Shown: in pieces, positions 33,805 through 45,315 of the stretch
Numbering within the stretch: the stretch's first letter is position 1
Layout: each line of letters begins with the position of its first letter
From: Trichosphaerium sp. ATCC 40318
Taxonomy: Eukaryota > Discosea > Flabellinia > Trichosidae
Direction: 5' to 3'
Length of the DNA: 64,000 nucleotides
NCBI GenBank assembly: GCA_038496445.1
Contig: JALMLS010000179.1
Span: forward strand, 434,001-498,000
Made by a program: the position numbers and the translations under genes
Notes under the pieces: model-generated
The model's database searches: none
What the model was told of the DNA's origin: nothing
Seen by the model: the letters and a program-made list of their open reading frames with translations, nothing else

Positions 33805-36660
33805 ATGCTCAGACAAGCCACAAACCGTCTCGCCCAAGTTGTACGTATGTTTTAAAAAGTATTTTGTCTCACAGTGTTTTCAGGGCGTCAAGTCACAATA
33901 TGTAACCTCTACAAAGGCCAGAAAGGCTACTGTTGTACCAGCTCGCGCCTACTCGTACGTGGCCGCCGGTTCTCCCGATTTTCTTCTTTCTTCTCAAAGT
34001 GGGCGGTGCAGTCTTAAAAAACAAGAACCCTTCGCACATAGCTACTATTGTATTTTCACGTAAGCTTACAGCATTATTTAGTGGTGCTGGTGGTGATATT
34101 ATTGGTATTGATCTTGGTACCACCAACTCATGCGTAGCCGTAATGGAGGGTAAAAATCCTCGTATTATTCAAAACGCTGAGGGTGACCGTACAACACCGT
34201 CATACATTGCCATTAACCAACAAACTGGCGAAAAACTAGTAGGACAACCTGCAAAGCGCCAAGTACGCAATTTCTACGCGTTTTCACCGTGAACTCACGT
34301 GTTGAGAAAAAAAGTATTTTTATAGCGCAAACGCGCTCCCTACGCTTGTTTAACTAGTTCGGAGTGTTAATAATTTATTTAGGCTGTCACCAACCCAGAA
34401 AACACATTCTACGCTTCCAAGCGTCTCATTGGTCGCCGTTTCGATGACCCAATGACCGCCAAGGATCAAAAGAATGTCCCATACAAAATTGTCCGGTACG
34501 TTACGAAAAAACAAAAATAACCGTAAAAACCTGCAACAAAATGATTTTTTCTCCTTCTTACGCTTCATTATAGTGCTAAAAACGGAGACGCTTGGGTTGA
34601 GGATGCTAAAGGAAAGCAATACTCTCCTGCTGAGCTCGGTGCTCTCGTCTTGAACAAGATGAAAGAGACCGCAGAAGCTCACTTGAACAAAACCGTACAA
34701 GCTGCTGTAGTTACCGTACCAGCTTACTTCGATGACGCACAACGTCAAGCTACAAAGGATGCTGGTCGTATTTCCGGTTTGGACGTAAAGAGAATCATCA
34801 ACGAACCTACCGCAGCTGGTATGTCCATCAGAACTTTAATTACGATTTTTTTTATTTAATTCGTATTTATTTTTCTAATTTTTTGCTTAAGCTCTCGCTT
34901 ACGGTATGTCCGAAAAGGATGGTAAGACCGTTGCCGTATACGATCTTGGTGGTGGTACTTTCGATGTATCCATCTTGGAAATCTCCAGCGGTGTCTTTGA
35001 AGTCAAATCCACTAACGGTGATACTTTCCTCGGTGGTGAAGATTTCGATACTGCCCTTCTCAAATACTTTTTGGGTGAATTCAAAAAAGAGGTAAGGAGA
35101 AAACACGGAAATTTTACTCGCCGAAAGTAATTTATTCCTAATTCATTTTATTAGTCTGGTATTGATATTCAAGGTGATAAAATGGCCATCCAAAGGTTGC
35201 GTGAAGCCGCCGAAAAGGTCAAACAAGAACTTTCATCAAAACTCTCCGTACGTAGTCTACGCGAACTATATTTGCTTTTTGCTAACAGGTGTTCCTTGTA
35301 GACTGAAGTTAACTTGCCTTTCTTGTCCCAACAAAACGGTAACCCAGTCCACTTTGTCCGTACCGTTACCCGCGCACAATTCGAGAACCTCGTACCAGAT
35401 CTCATTGCCAGAACCATCGATCCTTGCAAAACTTGCTTGAAGGACGCTTCATTGTCAGCATCTGACATTGATGAGGTCATCCTTGTCGGTGGTATGACTA
35501 GAATGCCAAAGGTCAAAACTGAAGTCAAAAACTTCTTCGGTAAAGACGCTTTCGAAGGTGTTAACCCTGGTACGCCCTCAGTTTGGTTATTCTTTTTTCT
35601 CTGCATTTTCAACGCTCTACAATTTTTATAAAACTTACTCTTCTCTCCAGATGAAGCTGTCGCTATGGGCGCTGCTATTCAAGGTGGTGTATTGGGCGGT
35701 GGTGTCACTGACTTGCTCCTCCTCGATGTTACCCCACTTTCCCTCGGAATTGAGACATACGGTGGTGTCATGACAAAATTGATTGAATCAAACACAACCA
35801 TTCCAACAAAGAGATCCCAAACTTTCTCTACTGCTATGGATAACCAAACTGAGGTCGAAATTAAGGTCTTGCAAGGTGAACGTTACATGGCCGCTGATAA
35901 CTCCCTATTGGGCCGCTTCAACTTGGTCGGTATCCCACCTGCACCAAAGGGTGTTCCACAAATTGAAGTTACCTTCGATATTGATGCTAATGGTATCGTA
36001 AACGTAAGCGCAAAGGATAAGGCTACTGGAAAGGAACAAATGAGTACGTCTACAATTTCTTGCTTGTTTCGAGTAGTGGCTTTTTTACTGATTTTTTTTC
36101 TTTCTCTTTAGTCAAGATTCAATCCGATGGTGGTTTGAGCGAAGCTGAAATTCAACAAAAGAAAGAAGAAGCTGAGAGCAACAAAGCTGCTGATGAAGAG
36201 AGGAAAAACACAACAGAGATCGTCAACAAAGCCGAATCTTCTGCTTTCGAAACCGAGAAATCTCTCGAAACATACAAAGATCATCTCTCTGAGGGTCAAA
36301 AGACTGAACTTAAAGAACTTGTCGCTGATCTCAGGTACGACTACTTGCTCTTTATCTTTTTTCGCCCAATTTTCCTCTCTTCTAAACTTCTTCTTTAGAA
36401 AAGCTGTCGCTGGTGGTAACGGTGAAGAAATCAAAGCTGCTCAAGATAAATTGCAACAAACATCCAACACTGCATTTACACAAGCCTACAACGCTATGCA
36501 AAGCGGTGGTGGCGCTTCCCAAGCTCAACCAGAGCAACCTGCTGGTGACGCTGCTGGTGACGCCGCTGGTGCCGGACAAGAAAATCCGTTCAACCAACAA
36601 CAACAAGGTGGTGAGACCGTTGACGGTCAAGGCGCTGACTTCAAGCAACAAAAAGATTAG
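33805..36660 (+). CDS. HSPA9: mitochondrial Hsp70 (mortalin/SSC1 type)
   Basis: Eleven exons: 33805..33840, 33884..33954, 34082..34262, 34383..34495, 34574..34818, 34892..35091, 35155..35247, 35302..35569, 35651..36043, 36112..36334, 36399..36660; 694 aa. The first two exons encode a basic presequence ([25 protein letters not shown]). The ATPase domain shows [36 protein letters not shown] and [15 protein letters not shown]. The peptide-binding domain includes [12 protein letters not shown] and [18 protein letters not shown]. The tail is Gln/Gly-rich and lacks EEVD, as expected for the bacterial-type organellar form. It drives protein import and folding in the matrix with J-proteins and GrpE. 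Confidence 0.95.
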
Positions 36661-36852
36661 AGTATACATGCAGAGTAGAGCGTGAAAGAAAGTTTTTATT
36701 TTTCTTTCGCTCATTTTTTTTAAAATCGTTGCTTAACCGCGTTGCTTACGCGTAACACTTGTACCAAATAAATTATGCCTGTTGCTTTATTAATAATGGT
36801 TATCATTTCATTCACTACGTATGAAATGCAATGATTTTCTCGTGCGTTTTTG

Positions 36853-37387
36853 TTAGAAGTTGTCAAAGTCCACTTGTATTTCAGGTATGTTTTCGTCTTC
36901 TAATTCCATCTCTCGTAGTTGTAATCGAGCGATATCTCCCTTCATTACTGTTTCAAACAGTTTTAGCTTTGTGAGTACTGTCTGGGCGTACAAATAAGGA
37001 ATTTACATTGAGTTAACTGATTTTGTCATCGTACGTTTGCATTTTGCTTGTATTGTGATGCCTCCTTCTGAATGGTGGTAACATCTGCATTTGGGTCCTG
37101 ATTATCAATCCATGCTTTGCCTTAAACCTAATTACTTACGTCTATGCCTTTGCGATGTTACCCGTCGTTGACGCTATCCATGATTGTTGCTTTGCAAGAG
37201 CCTCAACTTTGTTAATTTGTACTTGTAGTTCTTCTAGCTCTTTCTCTTTCTTTTGACGTTGTAGGCCAACGTTAATTAGTTCTGTGAGCGAATCATCCTG
37301 ATTTTTATCCTAACGTCCATGTAAACGGCAATAGAACAATAGGGACCTTCATACTTTAACTGTAGTATCCGGATATGACCACTGCAT
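36853..37387 (-). CDS. small coiled-coil protein, unknown
   Basis: Four exons: 37387..37355, 37309..37162, 37120..37035, 36981..36853; 131 aa. Heptad-rich throughout (LINVGLQRQKKEKELEELQ, TIQKEASQYKQNANTVLTKL) with an acidic end (MELEDENIPEIQVDFDNF). This is the size and look of a subunit of a small helical complex such as BLOC-1, kinetochore or Mediator components, but I do not recognise a family. All phases close, which supports it being a real gene. Confidence 0.65.
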
Positions 37388-37651
37388 TATTGATTGTACC
37401 GAAATTTCAGTAGATTTGAAACGACTTGACAAAAGACTAACTGTATACACGCCCTCCAGCACCAATATTTTTGTACAAACAAAGCTTGGCCTCCAAAGAG
37501 TCATTATTTAACAATTTACGTATAGAACGGCGCTACGATCGTTTGGGCGCTTCGACGTTACGTACAAGTTATTTTAAGGCGCTAAAGTAAATGTACAAAC
37601 GTACGAAAAAAAACGCGCCAAAAAAAATTTGACTTTCAAAGTAATCAACAA
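37388..37651. promoter_or_regulatory. divergent intergenic region
   Basis: About 260 bases between two divergent small coiled-coil genes. No motif assigned. Confidence 0.3.
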
Positions 37652-38273
37652 ATGAGTGGACAGCCGCAAGCTAGTAAACTAACAGCTACGAAGAGGGTCA
37701 CTGAAATTGTGCGGTCGTACAACCTACAACCCTTACAGGCACGTTACCAAAGCAGCGTTTTTCTTTTAAAACCCGCTGTTTGCTCTGCGACTGGGTCCTA
37801 AGTTGCGTAAAGAATCTAACTGGGTTTAAAAAGCAAAACGTTAGTAGTTGCACCGCGAGTGGGAGCTATGCTCTGCGACTGGATTCTAAGTTGCGTTAAG
37901 ACCACTCTCCACGCGGTGAAGCTGCGCAATCTTTTGGTTTTTTTGGTTTTATACGTCTCCTGACGTACATAACTCACTTGTGCTCTAGGCTAGTTATGAT
38001 GCAGCTATTAAAAACCTTGCAGAGAGGCTAGTACAAGCTGAAAAAAAATGTAATTCTTTGGCAGGAGTTAAGAGAAAACATGATCAGCTCGTACGAGATT
38101 TGAACGTTTCACAACAGCGTGTAGTTGGATTGGAAGCACAAAACAAAAAACTTAAGAAAGCCATTCTTCTCGTTTCTGCTATCATAAAACCGATCGCAGA
38201 CGCAACTGCCGATGATAGTGATGATGTAATATTGATAGAACAACTACAGCCCGGTGGACAGCAAGATGAATAA
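37652..38273 (+). CDS. small coiled-coil protein with a GC-AG intron
   Basis: Exons 37652..37738 and 37989..38273; 123 aa. The intron runs from GCACGT to CTCTAG; no GT donor gives an open phase. The protein is one coiled coil (NLAERLVQAEKKCNSL, VKRKHDQLVRDLNVSQQ) ending in an acidic tail (DDSDDVILIEQLQPGGQQ). The tail's DDVILIE resembles a SUMO-interacting motif (hydrophobic core beside acidic residues), an inference from pattern only. Family unknown. Confidence 0.6.
37781..37899 (+). repeat. 31-base direct repeat inside an intron
   Basis: Two copies (37781..37811 and 37869..37899) of TGCTCTGCGACTGG followed by a TCCTAAGTTGCGT-like half lie 88 bases apart inside the GC-AG intron. They could be part of a structured intronic RNA or a chance tandem remnant. 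Confidence 0.6.
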
Positions 38274-38540
38274 TAATAATGAAACAAACAAACAAGTGTA
38301 ACATAAGAATAAAATTGTATATCAAAAGGGCAAGTGTATTTTGTAGCAAGATAAAAAGCAACATAACGTGAAGCGCTACCGAGGTAAAATATCAACTCAC
38401 TAAGTGTTCAGATGGCACCAAATATTTTGACGAATGTAGTTTTAGAATTACAAACGTAAGAAAAGAAGGGAAAGAGGCATTACACAAGTTTTAAACTGTT
38501 TTTACTTTTTACATTCTTGGCTTTACCCCTTCGAATGCCA

Positions 38541-38662
38541 GGTTACAATGGCTCCAAGATTGAGAGGTTTACAAGCAAGTTTCTCAAGAGTTTTTGATTT
38601 ACCCTTTGTACTGCGTGTACGTCGTGTTAATGTTGACGATGATGTTCTGATGAAAGAAGCAT
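38541..38662 (-). pseudogene. truncated pseudokinase-like gene, copy 3
   Basis: It begins like the other copies (MLSFIRTS), has a 3-base deletion and several substitutions, and continues to KPLNLGAI before all similarity ends. The entire kinase-like region is missing, so no functional product is expected. Confidence 0.75.
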
Positions 38663-39385
38663 TTGGAAGAGTTTTGTTTCGTTTGTGTTGTTTTTAGTAT
38701 TTTGACTTAACGAAACACTGAGGTCTAACTTTACGCCAAAACCATCCATTAATAGTATAAATCGCATCGAACAAACCACTTTGATTTATGAATAGACCTG
38801 TACCGTTTACTGACCATTAGTCTAGATGGAGAAATCGGATTATAATAAAAAGTGCCCGAAAAAAATGTCTGTATACACATTTTGTCTGTTCCAACAACAG
38901 ACTTTTATGATGGAACTGCTTTTGGCGGCGCTACCATCACCTGCAGTCTCGGTTTAGTCACGTAAAAAAGAAAAATACGAATACTAACAAATAAAGTAAA
39001 TGATGTATTTTTAATTGCTTTTTTTAGCTGATATCACCTTGAAATTTACTCTGAAACGAAACCCAATAACCTCCCACACCAAAGAATCATTTTTAATAAC
39101 GTTGTACCATAAACAGACTCTCGGTATGATACGGAGAATTATTGTGAGAATAACAGAAATACCCTGAAATTATTGAGAAATTGAGAATCCGAGAACAAAC
39201 TCAAAATGACTTGTTTGCACTCTTGACGCACACTCACTGATAAACGCAAGCGATACAACATGTTTTTTAGAGTGCGTAAGAAATGTAGTTTGTGCAGTTT
39301 GCAAAACTAAAGACTCCAAAGTGCCTTAAAACATCATAATCTTACTACTTGAACCGAACTAACCACGAATCTTGCTTGCAATCAG

Positions 39386-39655
39386 ATGTCTACATTTACC
39401 AAGTCTCTCAAATCCTTTACACGCCGCGCATTCAACCTCCTCTCACGCAAAACAACATCTGTGGTCGAACCCTCGATAATACATGGCCAAGTTACATTCT
39501 CAGAGCGAGTAGAGATCATACCGACAATCGACGAGACAAAACGCGAAGAAGAAATAAACTCTCAGTTCAGACTCGACTTTGGTGACTTGGAACTTGACTG
39601 TTCGCCTTTAAAACTCTGCTCACCAGCTCACATACCTCTGGCGATGAAGTTGTAA
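39386..39655 (+). CDS. small 89-aa protein of the duplicated module, copy 3
   Basis: The full 89-codon frame is preserved although its divergent partner is broken. Sequence equals copy 2 except Gln instead of Arg in the IIHG(Q/R)V segment. Survival of this gene alone could mean it works independently, or that truncation is recent. Confidence 0.45.
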   Translation: MSTFTKSLKSFTRRAFNLLSRKTTSVVEPSIIHGQVTFSERVEIIPTIDETKREEEINSQFRLDFGDLELDCSPLKLCSPAHIPLAMKL

Positions 39656-40080
39656 ACCTCTAATTACTTACCCCACCTTGTAAAAAAAACCCAACCAAAC
39701 TAAATGTAAAAATAGCCAAAAACAACTTTCATAATGTAACAACAGTAAAAAACAATGTATACTACCAACTTTTCGTTTTTGTCTGCTACCTGCTACTACA
39801 ATAATGTAACAGCAGTAAAACACAATGTAATATAAGTAAGTCTAGCTTACAGCTACGCCAAAAGGCGGTCAAGACCACTTCCTTACAGAAATCCTCGACA
39901 AAGCAAAACGAAATGTGCTGTAATTCCAAATGGAGTAAAATACTTTGGCATTTATTGTTCCTTTTTACGCACTACAAACACTGTTCGCAGTGGATATTTT
40001 ACTCCTAACAATTCTCATTGGTGGGTATTTCTCAGAAAGTAGTAGTGGTCATCTCGTTAAAGGTTTGAACCAGTTTGTTA

Positions 40081-40722
40081 TCAATTGTCTTGGATTTTTG
40101 CCTCCTTGTCCGGCAGCATACACTTGTCACAACACATTTCTAACTCTTTACCGCGTTCAATCTCACACTGACACGTACCGCACATAAAACCTTGCACCTC
40201 TGTATTGCAATAATCGCAGCGCAACGTTTGGTAGTTTACCTCCATCTCATGCTCGTGATAATATGTGCAGCCTTGGCAAACGTACTTCCCGCAACTTGGT
40301 ACTACACAACGACTGAACACACCTCCCTCACGAACGCAGCAATAAAATGTTTCATCACAAGAATTACACGTAAATACGTCATTGATGCAGTTAAAGCAAA
40401 TGTCATTCCCACAAGCACACGCAACGGTGTATATCTTATGTACAGGCATTACACATCTATCGCATAGTATTCTTTGTTTTAGTTTGTAAAGACTCTGCCA
40501 TGTTTGATCTTCACCGAGACACGCCTTTGGATATAATTCAAGCAATTTAAACCGCCACACGCATTCAGTTGAAAACACTTGTCTTAAATGATTGTTTACG
40601 CGACCCATCGCACCTATCGATGGTCTTGGAAGTATTTGTAGAATGTGACATATAATTTCGTTTGGTAACGTTACTAGGGTCGCTTTATGGGTATGAACTT
40701 GATCTCTCACGCGCTTTTCCAT
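40081..40722 (-). CDS. F-box protein with Cys-rich zinc-binding region, paralogue A
   Basis: An intronless 213-aa gene. It opens MEKRVRDQ, then an F-box (LVTLPNEIICHILQILPRPS). The C-terminal 130 residues hold over 20 cysteines in pairs (CDRC, CNSC, CVVPSCGKYVCQGC, CDYC, CDKC), suggesting three or more zinc knots. The layout fits an SCF adaptor whose zinc-rich part binds a target. Its closest relative in the window is the gene at 47054..47803: same opening, same Cys spacing and the same CCDKC..PDKE end. Family otherwise unrecognised. Confidence 0.75.
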   Translation of the reverse strand: MEKRVRDQVHTHKATLVTLPNEIICHILQILPRPSIGAMGRVNNHLRQVFSTECVWRFKLLELYPKACLGEDQTWQSLYKLKQRILCDRCVMPVHKIYTVACACGNDICFNCINDVFTCNSCDETFYCCVREGGVFSRCVVPSCGKYVCQGCTYYHEHEMEVNYQTLRCDYCNTEVQGFMCGTCQCEIERGKELEMCCDKCMLPDKEAKIQDN

Positions 40723-40854
40723 TGAAACACTGTTCGTGTGATAACTGACCAGTCAAAAGCAGTAAAGAATGTCCAAAGGCAAATCGCATTTATTCTGAGT
40801 TGGTTTACAATAAAAAAAATCTCATCAAGCACTGGATCCTGAGTAGCCTACTCT

Positions 40855-43837
40855 TCAGTAGTTTCCACCATCCAGCTTAGTAGTCCAGTCGTATTTATTC
40901 CAGAGTGGTACTAACTCCTTCATTTGATATATCTCTTGTTCATACGTAAGACGCTCAGGATGCTTCCAACGTTCCTCTTGCATGCCTAGAATACCTCCAA
41001 TAATGGACTATATAAAAATAAGCACTAATCAATCTAAAGAAACAATGGTTGAGACTTACCTTGCCGAAATGTTTAGGCCATTTAATGGGATCCTCTATTT
41101 GATGTGCATATCCACGTGCAAGCCCAAACTGAACATAAAAGTATGCAAAGTTTGGTGGAATACAACGCCTTATACCCTTTTTTGTAGTATCAATTACTTT
41201 AATATGTGTTGCCCATTTCGATTCTGAATCATTCAAGGCTTTCTATGAACAAGTAAGACAAAGAACATGAATAATAACACAGAAAATCAGAGTTATTCCA
41301 ATTGAAAACAAGTAAAAAGTACAACTTGATGCTTACCTTAAAGTACAAAGGTGCATCCCTAGCAGCTGATCTATCCATAGGTATACATTCTACTACCAAG
41401 TGGCGTTGCCTAGTAATTATATAAGTACATTGAAAGAAAATGAAGATACATTACCATTTGTAATTTGTTACTGTTTCAAAAAATATAACTTCCTTCCCCG
41501 ATGCGGCATACATTCGTGTTACACTTGCCATGAATAACTAGGAAACAATATAAATAAGTGATAAATTAAGAAAAATCCGAAATTGGTAGGAAAGCGGCAA
41601 GGTGAACCAAAATTGAAGCTGGATAACAGCAACATAGTATTTTAACATCAGGTTTACAACTTGGCACTTTTGGCACCGCTATCAACAATAGTGAATCGAC
41701 ATACCTTGATCTCGTCCCATATTTCTTGATCAACTGTTGTAATAGAAAGATGATGTTCAAGCGTAGCAATTTGTAAATGTCCAGGTACGAAAAGTCCCTA
41801 AAAAACTTGTTATTACACCGATCAAAACAATCAAATAAATCAATTCAAAATATAAAAATCATACCTTTCCTGTGAGCTTAAGATAAACATGATTTCCTAA
41901 ACCAAGGACCATATGTTTTTCCTTGGCCTGTATTTTGCTCCAACAAAATTGACATTTTTCAAGAACTTGGTCATATTTTTTGGTATCACTAATTGCTTTA
42001 CGTCTCTGTCTCTCCTTTGTTTTTTTCTTTTTATTATCCCACTCCTTATGTCCTTGCTCCCACATATCATCTTCTGACATTGTAGTGTATTTATTATTTC
42101 TCATAATCTGCTCTGCATAAGCAGTATCATAATCTTCTGCTCCACCTCGTTTCTTTATCAAAAAAAGTAAGTTGCTGGATTCGTTTTTGGGTTATATCAG
42201 TACCTCTCTTGCTACAAGGTCATTCAAATCAACATCATCGTTATGATAATATCTTTCTCTTCCTGCACGTGAATGGGTTTCAACCTAGGTAGCTGAGTTA
42301 GAAATTATAGACGAGGTTAATCAAATGAAGCCAAGACGTACTCTACGCTTTTTCTTCCTTCTATCACCACTATCACTCTCTAGAGACTTCTCTAAAGCAG
42401 ATCTAGAGCGCCCTTGTGCGTCTATATCAGGTATAATAACAATTTTTTCGCCAGTTCTTAAACAAAAAGTAAGTCAAAAATAACTATCCAAAAAAAAAAA
42501 CCACATACGAGGTATTTGTCGTTACTACTGCCTTATCTTGTGCTTCCCTCGCTCGAGCTAATTTCTCTTCAAGCTCTTTCTTGAGTTCAGTTTTACCCAT
42601 AATGTCAGCCTTCGCTATTTGAGCCACAAGCTTGTTTAAATTTATCTATTTGTTGTCAGTACATAATAAAATACCCCAAAGTTTTGCTTGAGAGCTACGT
42701 ACAGACAACAACTCAGGATCTACTTGCTTAACTGGAGGGGCTTTAATTTCTTTCTCTTCTTTCTTTACATTCCTATCTTCCGTCTCGTAATCACTTCGTG
42801 ATCTTTTACGTCCACCTACAAGCAAACCGTCAGAAAAACAAAAAACAATTTCATTAAAATAAATAAATACCTCTATCAGGAGAACGAGATCTACTACGTC
42901 TATCACTATCCCGTGGAGGATATCTTCTATCACGCCTATCAGGAGAAGGCGATCGTTGGCGGTTATTTGAAGTCATTTCTCCAGGTCTCATAAAACGACG
43001 TGGTGGCGCTGAACCATGTCCTTCCCTTGATTTATAACCTCTATCATCACTTCTACGATTACTTCTCCTATCTCTTTCATTTCCTTTACGCCAACCACCA
43101 CGTCTCTCTGATCTATCAACACGACGCATTGCGTCTTTACCCCATCTATCTTTAGCTGTTCTTTAAAGTCAACGTTATCTTCCTCAGCTTGTTCTCGTGC
43201 TCGCCTATAATCAAGTTAAAAAACCTTGTACATAAGGGTAATAAAAGGTTGTAAGTAGGTCTACAAAAATACCCACAACGGTTGTATCAATCAATGACAC
43301 CTTTGGTGTTTTGAAACATTATTATATTAACAGTTGACACTTACCTTATCGCTGCTCTGCGCCAGTTAGCACCGCCGCTACCGACCATAAATTCATCGTT
43401 GGAAATATCGTCATTGTCAGTTCCTTGCTCGGCTAATTGAGGAGCATGATAACCAGTAGGTTCAGGCGTAGTATCGTCTAAAAATGAGTTAGTTTTCTGC
43501 CGTAAAGAAAGAAAATGGCAATGCCGTTTTACTATGTGTATGTACGTGCCTTCTTTCTTTGGCAAGGGTTTTTCTCGCTTTGGCACGGATATCATCCAAG
43601 CATCACGTTCCGTTACTTGGTTTTCAGGTCTTTTAGCTTCCTAGTGCAAGAATTAGCGGTTTTAACGTTTTATTGAAATTATCCTCATAGAAATTAATTA
43701 GGTACCTTTGTTTCACTCCCTTTTGTCGGAGAGGACTTGCCACTGCGTCGTTTATGCTTTTTAGATTTATCTTTGCTCTTTTTATGCTTATCCTTGTGTT
43801 TATCCTTGTGACGCTTTTTAGATTCAGATCTAGGCAT
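40855..43837 (-). CDS. CWF19L2: CWF19-like splicing factor (CWF19L2 type)
   Basis: About fifteen exons: 43837..43706, 43640..43550, 43477..43345, 43204..42871 (frame problem), 42815..42703, 42645..42509, 42456..42342, 42284..42204, 42152..41865, 41797..41705, 41537..41455, 41409..41337, 41242..41060, 41007..40855. The N-terminus is Lys-rich then Arg/Ser-rich (SDRRSRSRSPDRG). The CwfJ-1 (HIT-like) domain has CQFCWSKI, LGLGNHVYLKL and VPGHLQIATLEHH. The CwfJ-2 domain has YFYVQFGLARGYAHQIED and KWPKHFGKSIIGGILG. The protein joins spliceosomes and acts in intron-lariat turnover. One base too many is present near 43160 for the frame to stay open through exon 4: a sequencing error, a real frameshift or an unresolved tiny intron. 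The second intron starts GCACGT. Confidence 0.85.
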
Positions 43838-44463
43838 TTTGTTGCGTTAAACACTCTGATTAGCCAACCAACAATATGAAAATAGAAATACTTGGACTTT
43901 TGATGCTTTTTTGCGCTTGCGACGTAGAAATGTTCTGTGAAATCAACAAGTGGCCAACCTGTCGTTTTTGTACAGCGACATACAAAGGGCACGTGGAACA
44001 TGTATTGTCTCAGAATACCTATTGTGTCAACTGGTTGTGACGCGTCACTAATAGAAATTTGCACACGTGTTCGAAATTTCGCCTGGTGAATCCAGTGTTA
44101 TCTAGCGCGCATGTGTTGTACACTGAACTCCGAGAAAATTTTGAAACAAACTTACGAATATTATCCTTTTCAGCTATACAGCCCATTCTGTATTAATGTA
44201 CATATTTTGTAAATATCACGCAATATTATGCAATGCGCGATAATTTGGAGACGTAACAACACTCCGTAGCAAGTGTTTTGTTTTGGACTTTTCGTTTCCA
44301 CAACTGCTCGTTTGTTAAACGTACTATGTAACTCTCCGAAAGGATTTTCAGGCAACGCCGGAGCGCACATTAAAGAGGACACATACCTGCTTAACTGGCA
44401 ACACAAAAACGGTAGAAAAGCTATTGAAGTAACTCGAACAACATCACCTTATAATCAGCTTAA
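43838..44463. other. divergent intergenic region, CWF19L2 / F0-like gene
   Basis: About 625 bases. A plus-strand frame 44273..44467 overlaps the next start by one base and has no domain. No RNA gene seen; two CACGTG motifs occur near 43940 and 44065. Confidence 0.35.
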
Positions 44464-45100
44464 ATGACCCTAGTCCTACGTGTTAAATACCCACCAACCT
44501 GGCCAGGAAGCTTTAAAACTATATGCCTCTTAGAAAGCATTACAGTTCGCAATGCTATTAAGAAAACAGCTGAAATTGCAGGTTGCGTGGATCGCGTTGA
44601 ATCTAACTTTAGCTTCTATGTTGAAGAAGAAGACGTACGCACCGGCTTTATCATTACGCAATTATCCTCAAATACACGTTGTATTACGCATTAGCAGTAA
44701 TAGGCGTCCGCGTTAATCGGCCTACTTTTTTCAACAAACCTTCTCCTTGTTTATAAATAATCACGTGATAAAGCTGAAAACAATTCCTGACAATTTGTTT
44801 AGATTACCCTTGATGCAGATGAGGTTCTATCAGAATATAGTGATCTGTTAGAGTACTGTGACACCGTCGAGGTATGCCAACAAGTGTTTTGTGTGCGTTG
44901 TGCCAAATCTAACATCAAAAAAGATCAGAGAAATAAAATCAGAAGAAGATGAAGACATCACGCCATTTAAAAGACGCCGAAAAGAACTAAGCGCCAGTGA
45001 CCCTTGCAAAAAGCCTAATAGAAAAAAGAAGTGGCGTAAGAGTATAAGAAAAATGCTACGAGCCCGAGACGCGACAAAACTGCGAATGACAACTGTTTAA
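44464..45100 (+). CDS. stand-alone talin/kindlin F0-like domain protein with basic tail
   Basis: Three exons: 44464..44634, 44803..44871, 44924..45100; 138 aa. Residues 1-82 resemble the ubiquitin-like F0 domain of talin and kindlin: an opening beta strand MTLVLRVKYP, a helix VRNAIKKTAEIAG, FSFYVEEED, then LDADEVLSEYSDLLEYCDTVE, where talin has its Leu-x-Tyr-Tyr...Gly-Asp end. The tail is strongly basic (FKRRRKELSA, NRKKKWRKSIRKML). Talin F0 binds Rap GTPases; here no FERM domain follows, so it may be a Rap/Ras-binding adaptor or just a ubiquitin-like fold. Similarity is weak and the call is tentative. Confidence 0.5.
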
Positions 45101-45315
45101 AAAAAGCGAAAAACCTTCTGTACATAAATAAACTCTGTATATAAATATAAATGTTCCTGTACGTTACCACGAGTCACTCATTGGCACAAAATTATCTGGT
45201 TGAGTATCAATTTGTGAAGACTTTTTTCAATGCAAGTCAGTTTTTTGTGACGATCTCATGAACCGTTAAAACTTCGCTGTTACAAGACAAGAGACGGTAG
45301 TGACATTACCTGATT
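45101..45315. other. short intergenic spacer
   Basis: 215 bases containing the AATAAA end signal of the F0-like gene and presumably the promoter of the next gene. No ORF. Confidence 0.35.

Larger units (their letters stand above)
38541..39775. repeat. duplicated divergent-gene module, copy 3 (inverted, truncated)
   Basis: The inverted copy of the module. It retains the 89-aa gene, the shared spacer and about the first 40-50 codons of the pseudokinase-like gene; homology stops abruptly at 38541. The far side repeats a TAATGTAACA(A/G)CAGTAAAA stretch twice (about 39733 and 39802). Confidence 0.85.

Noticed and set aside
44273-44467. 64-codon frame overlapping the start of the F0-like gene by one base
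   Set aside because: Eukaryotic context makes translational coupling unlikely, and no domain or splice signal supports it.
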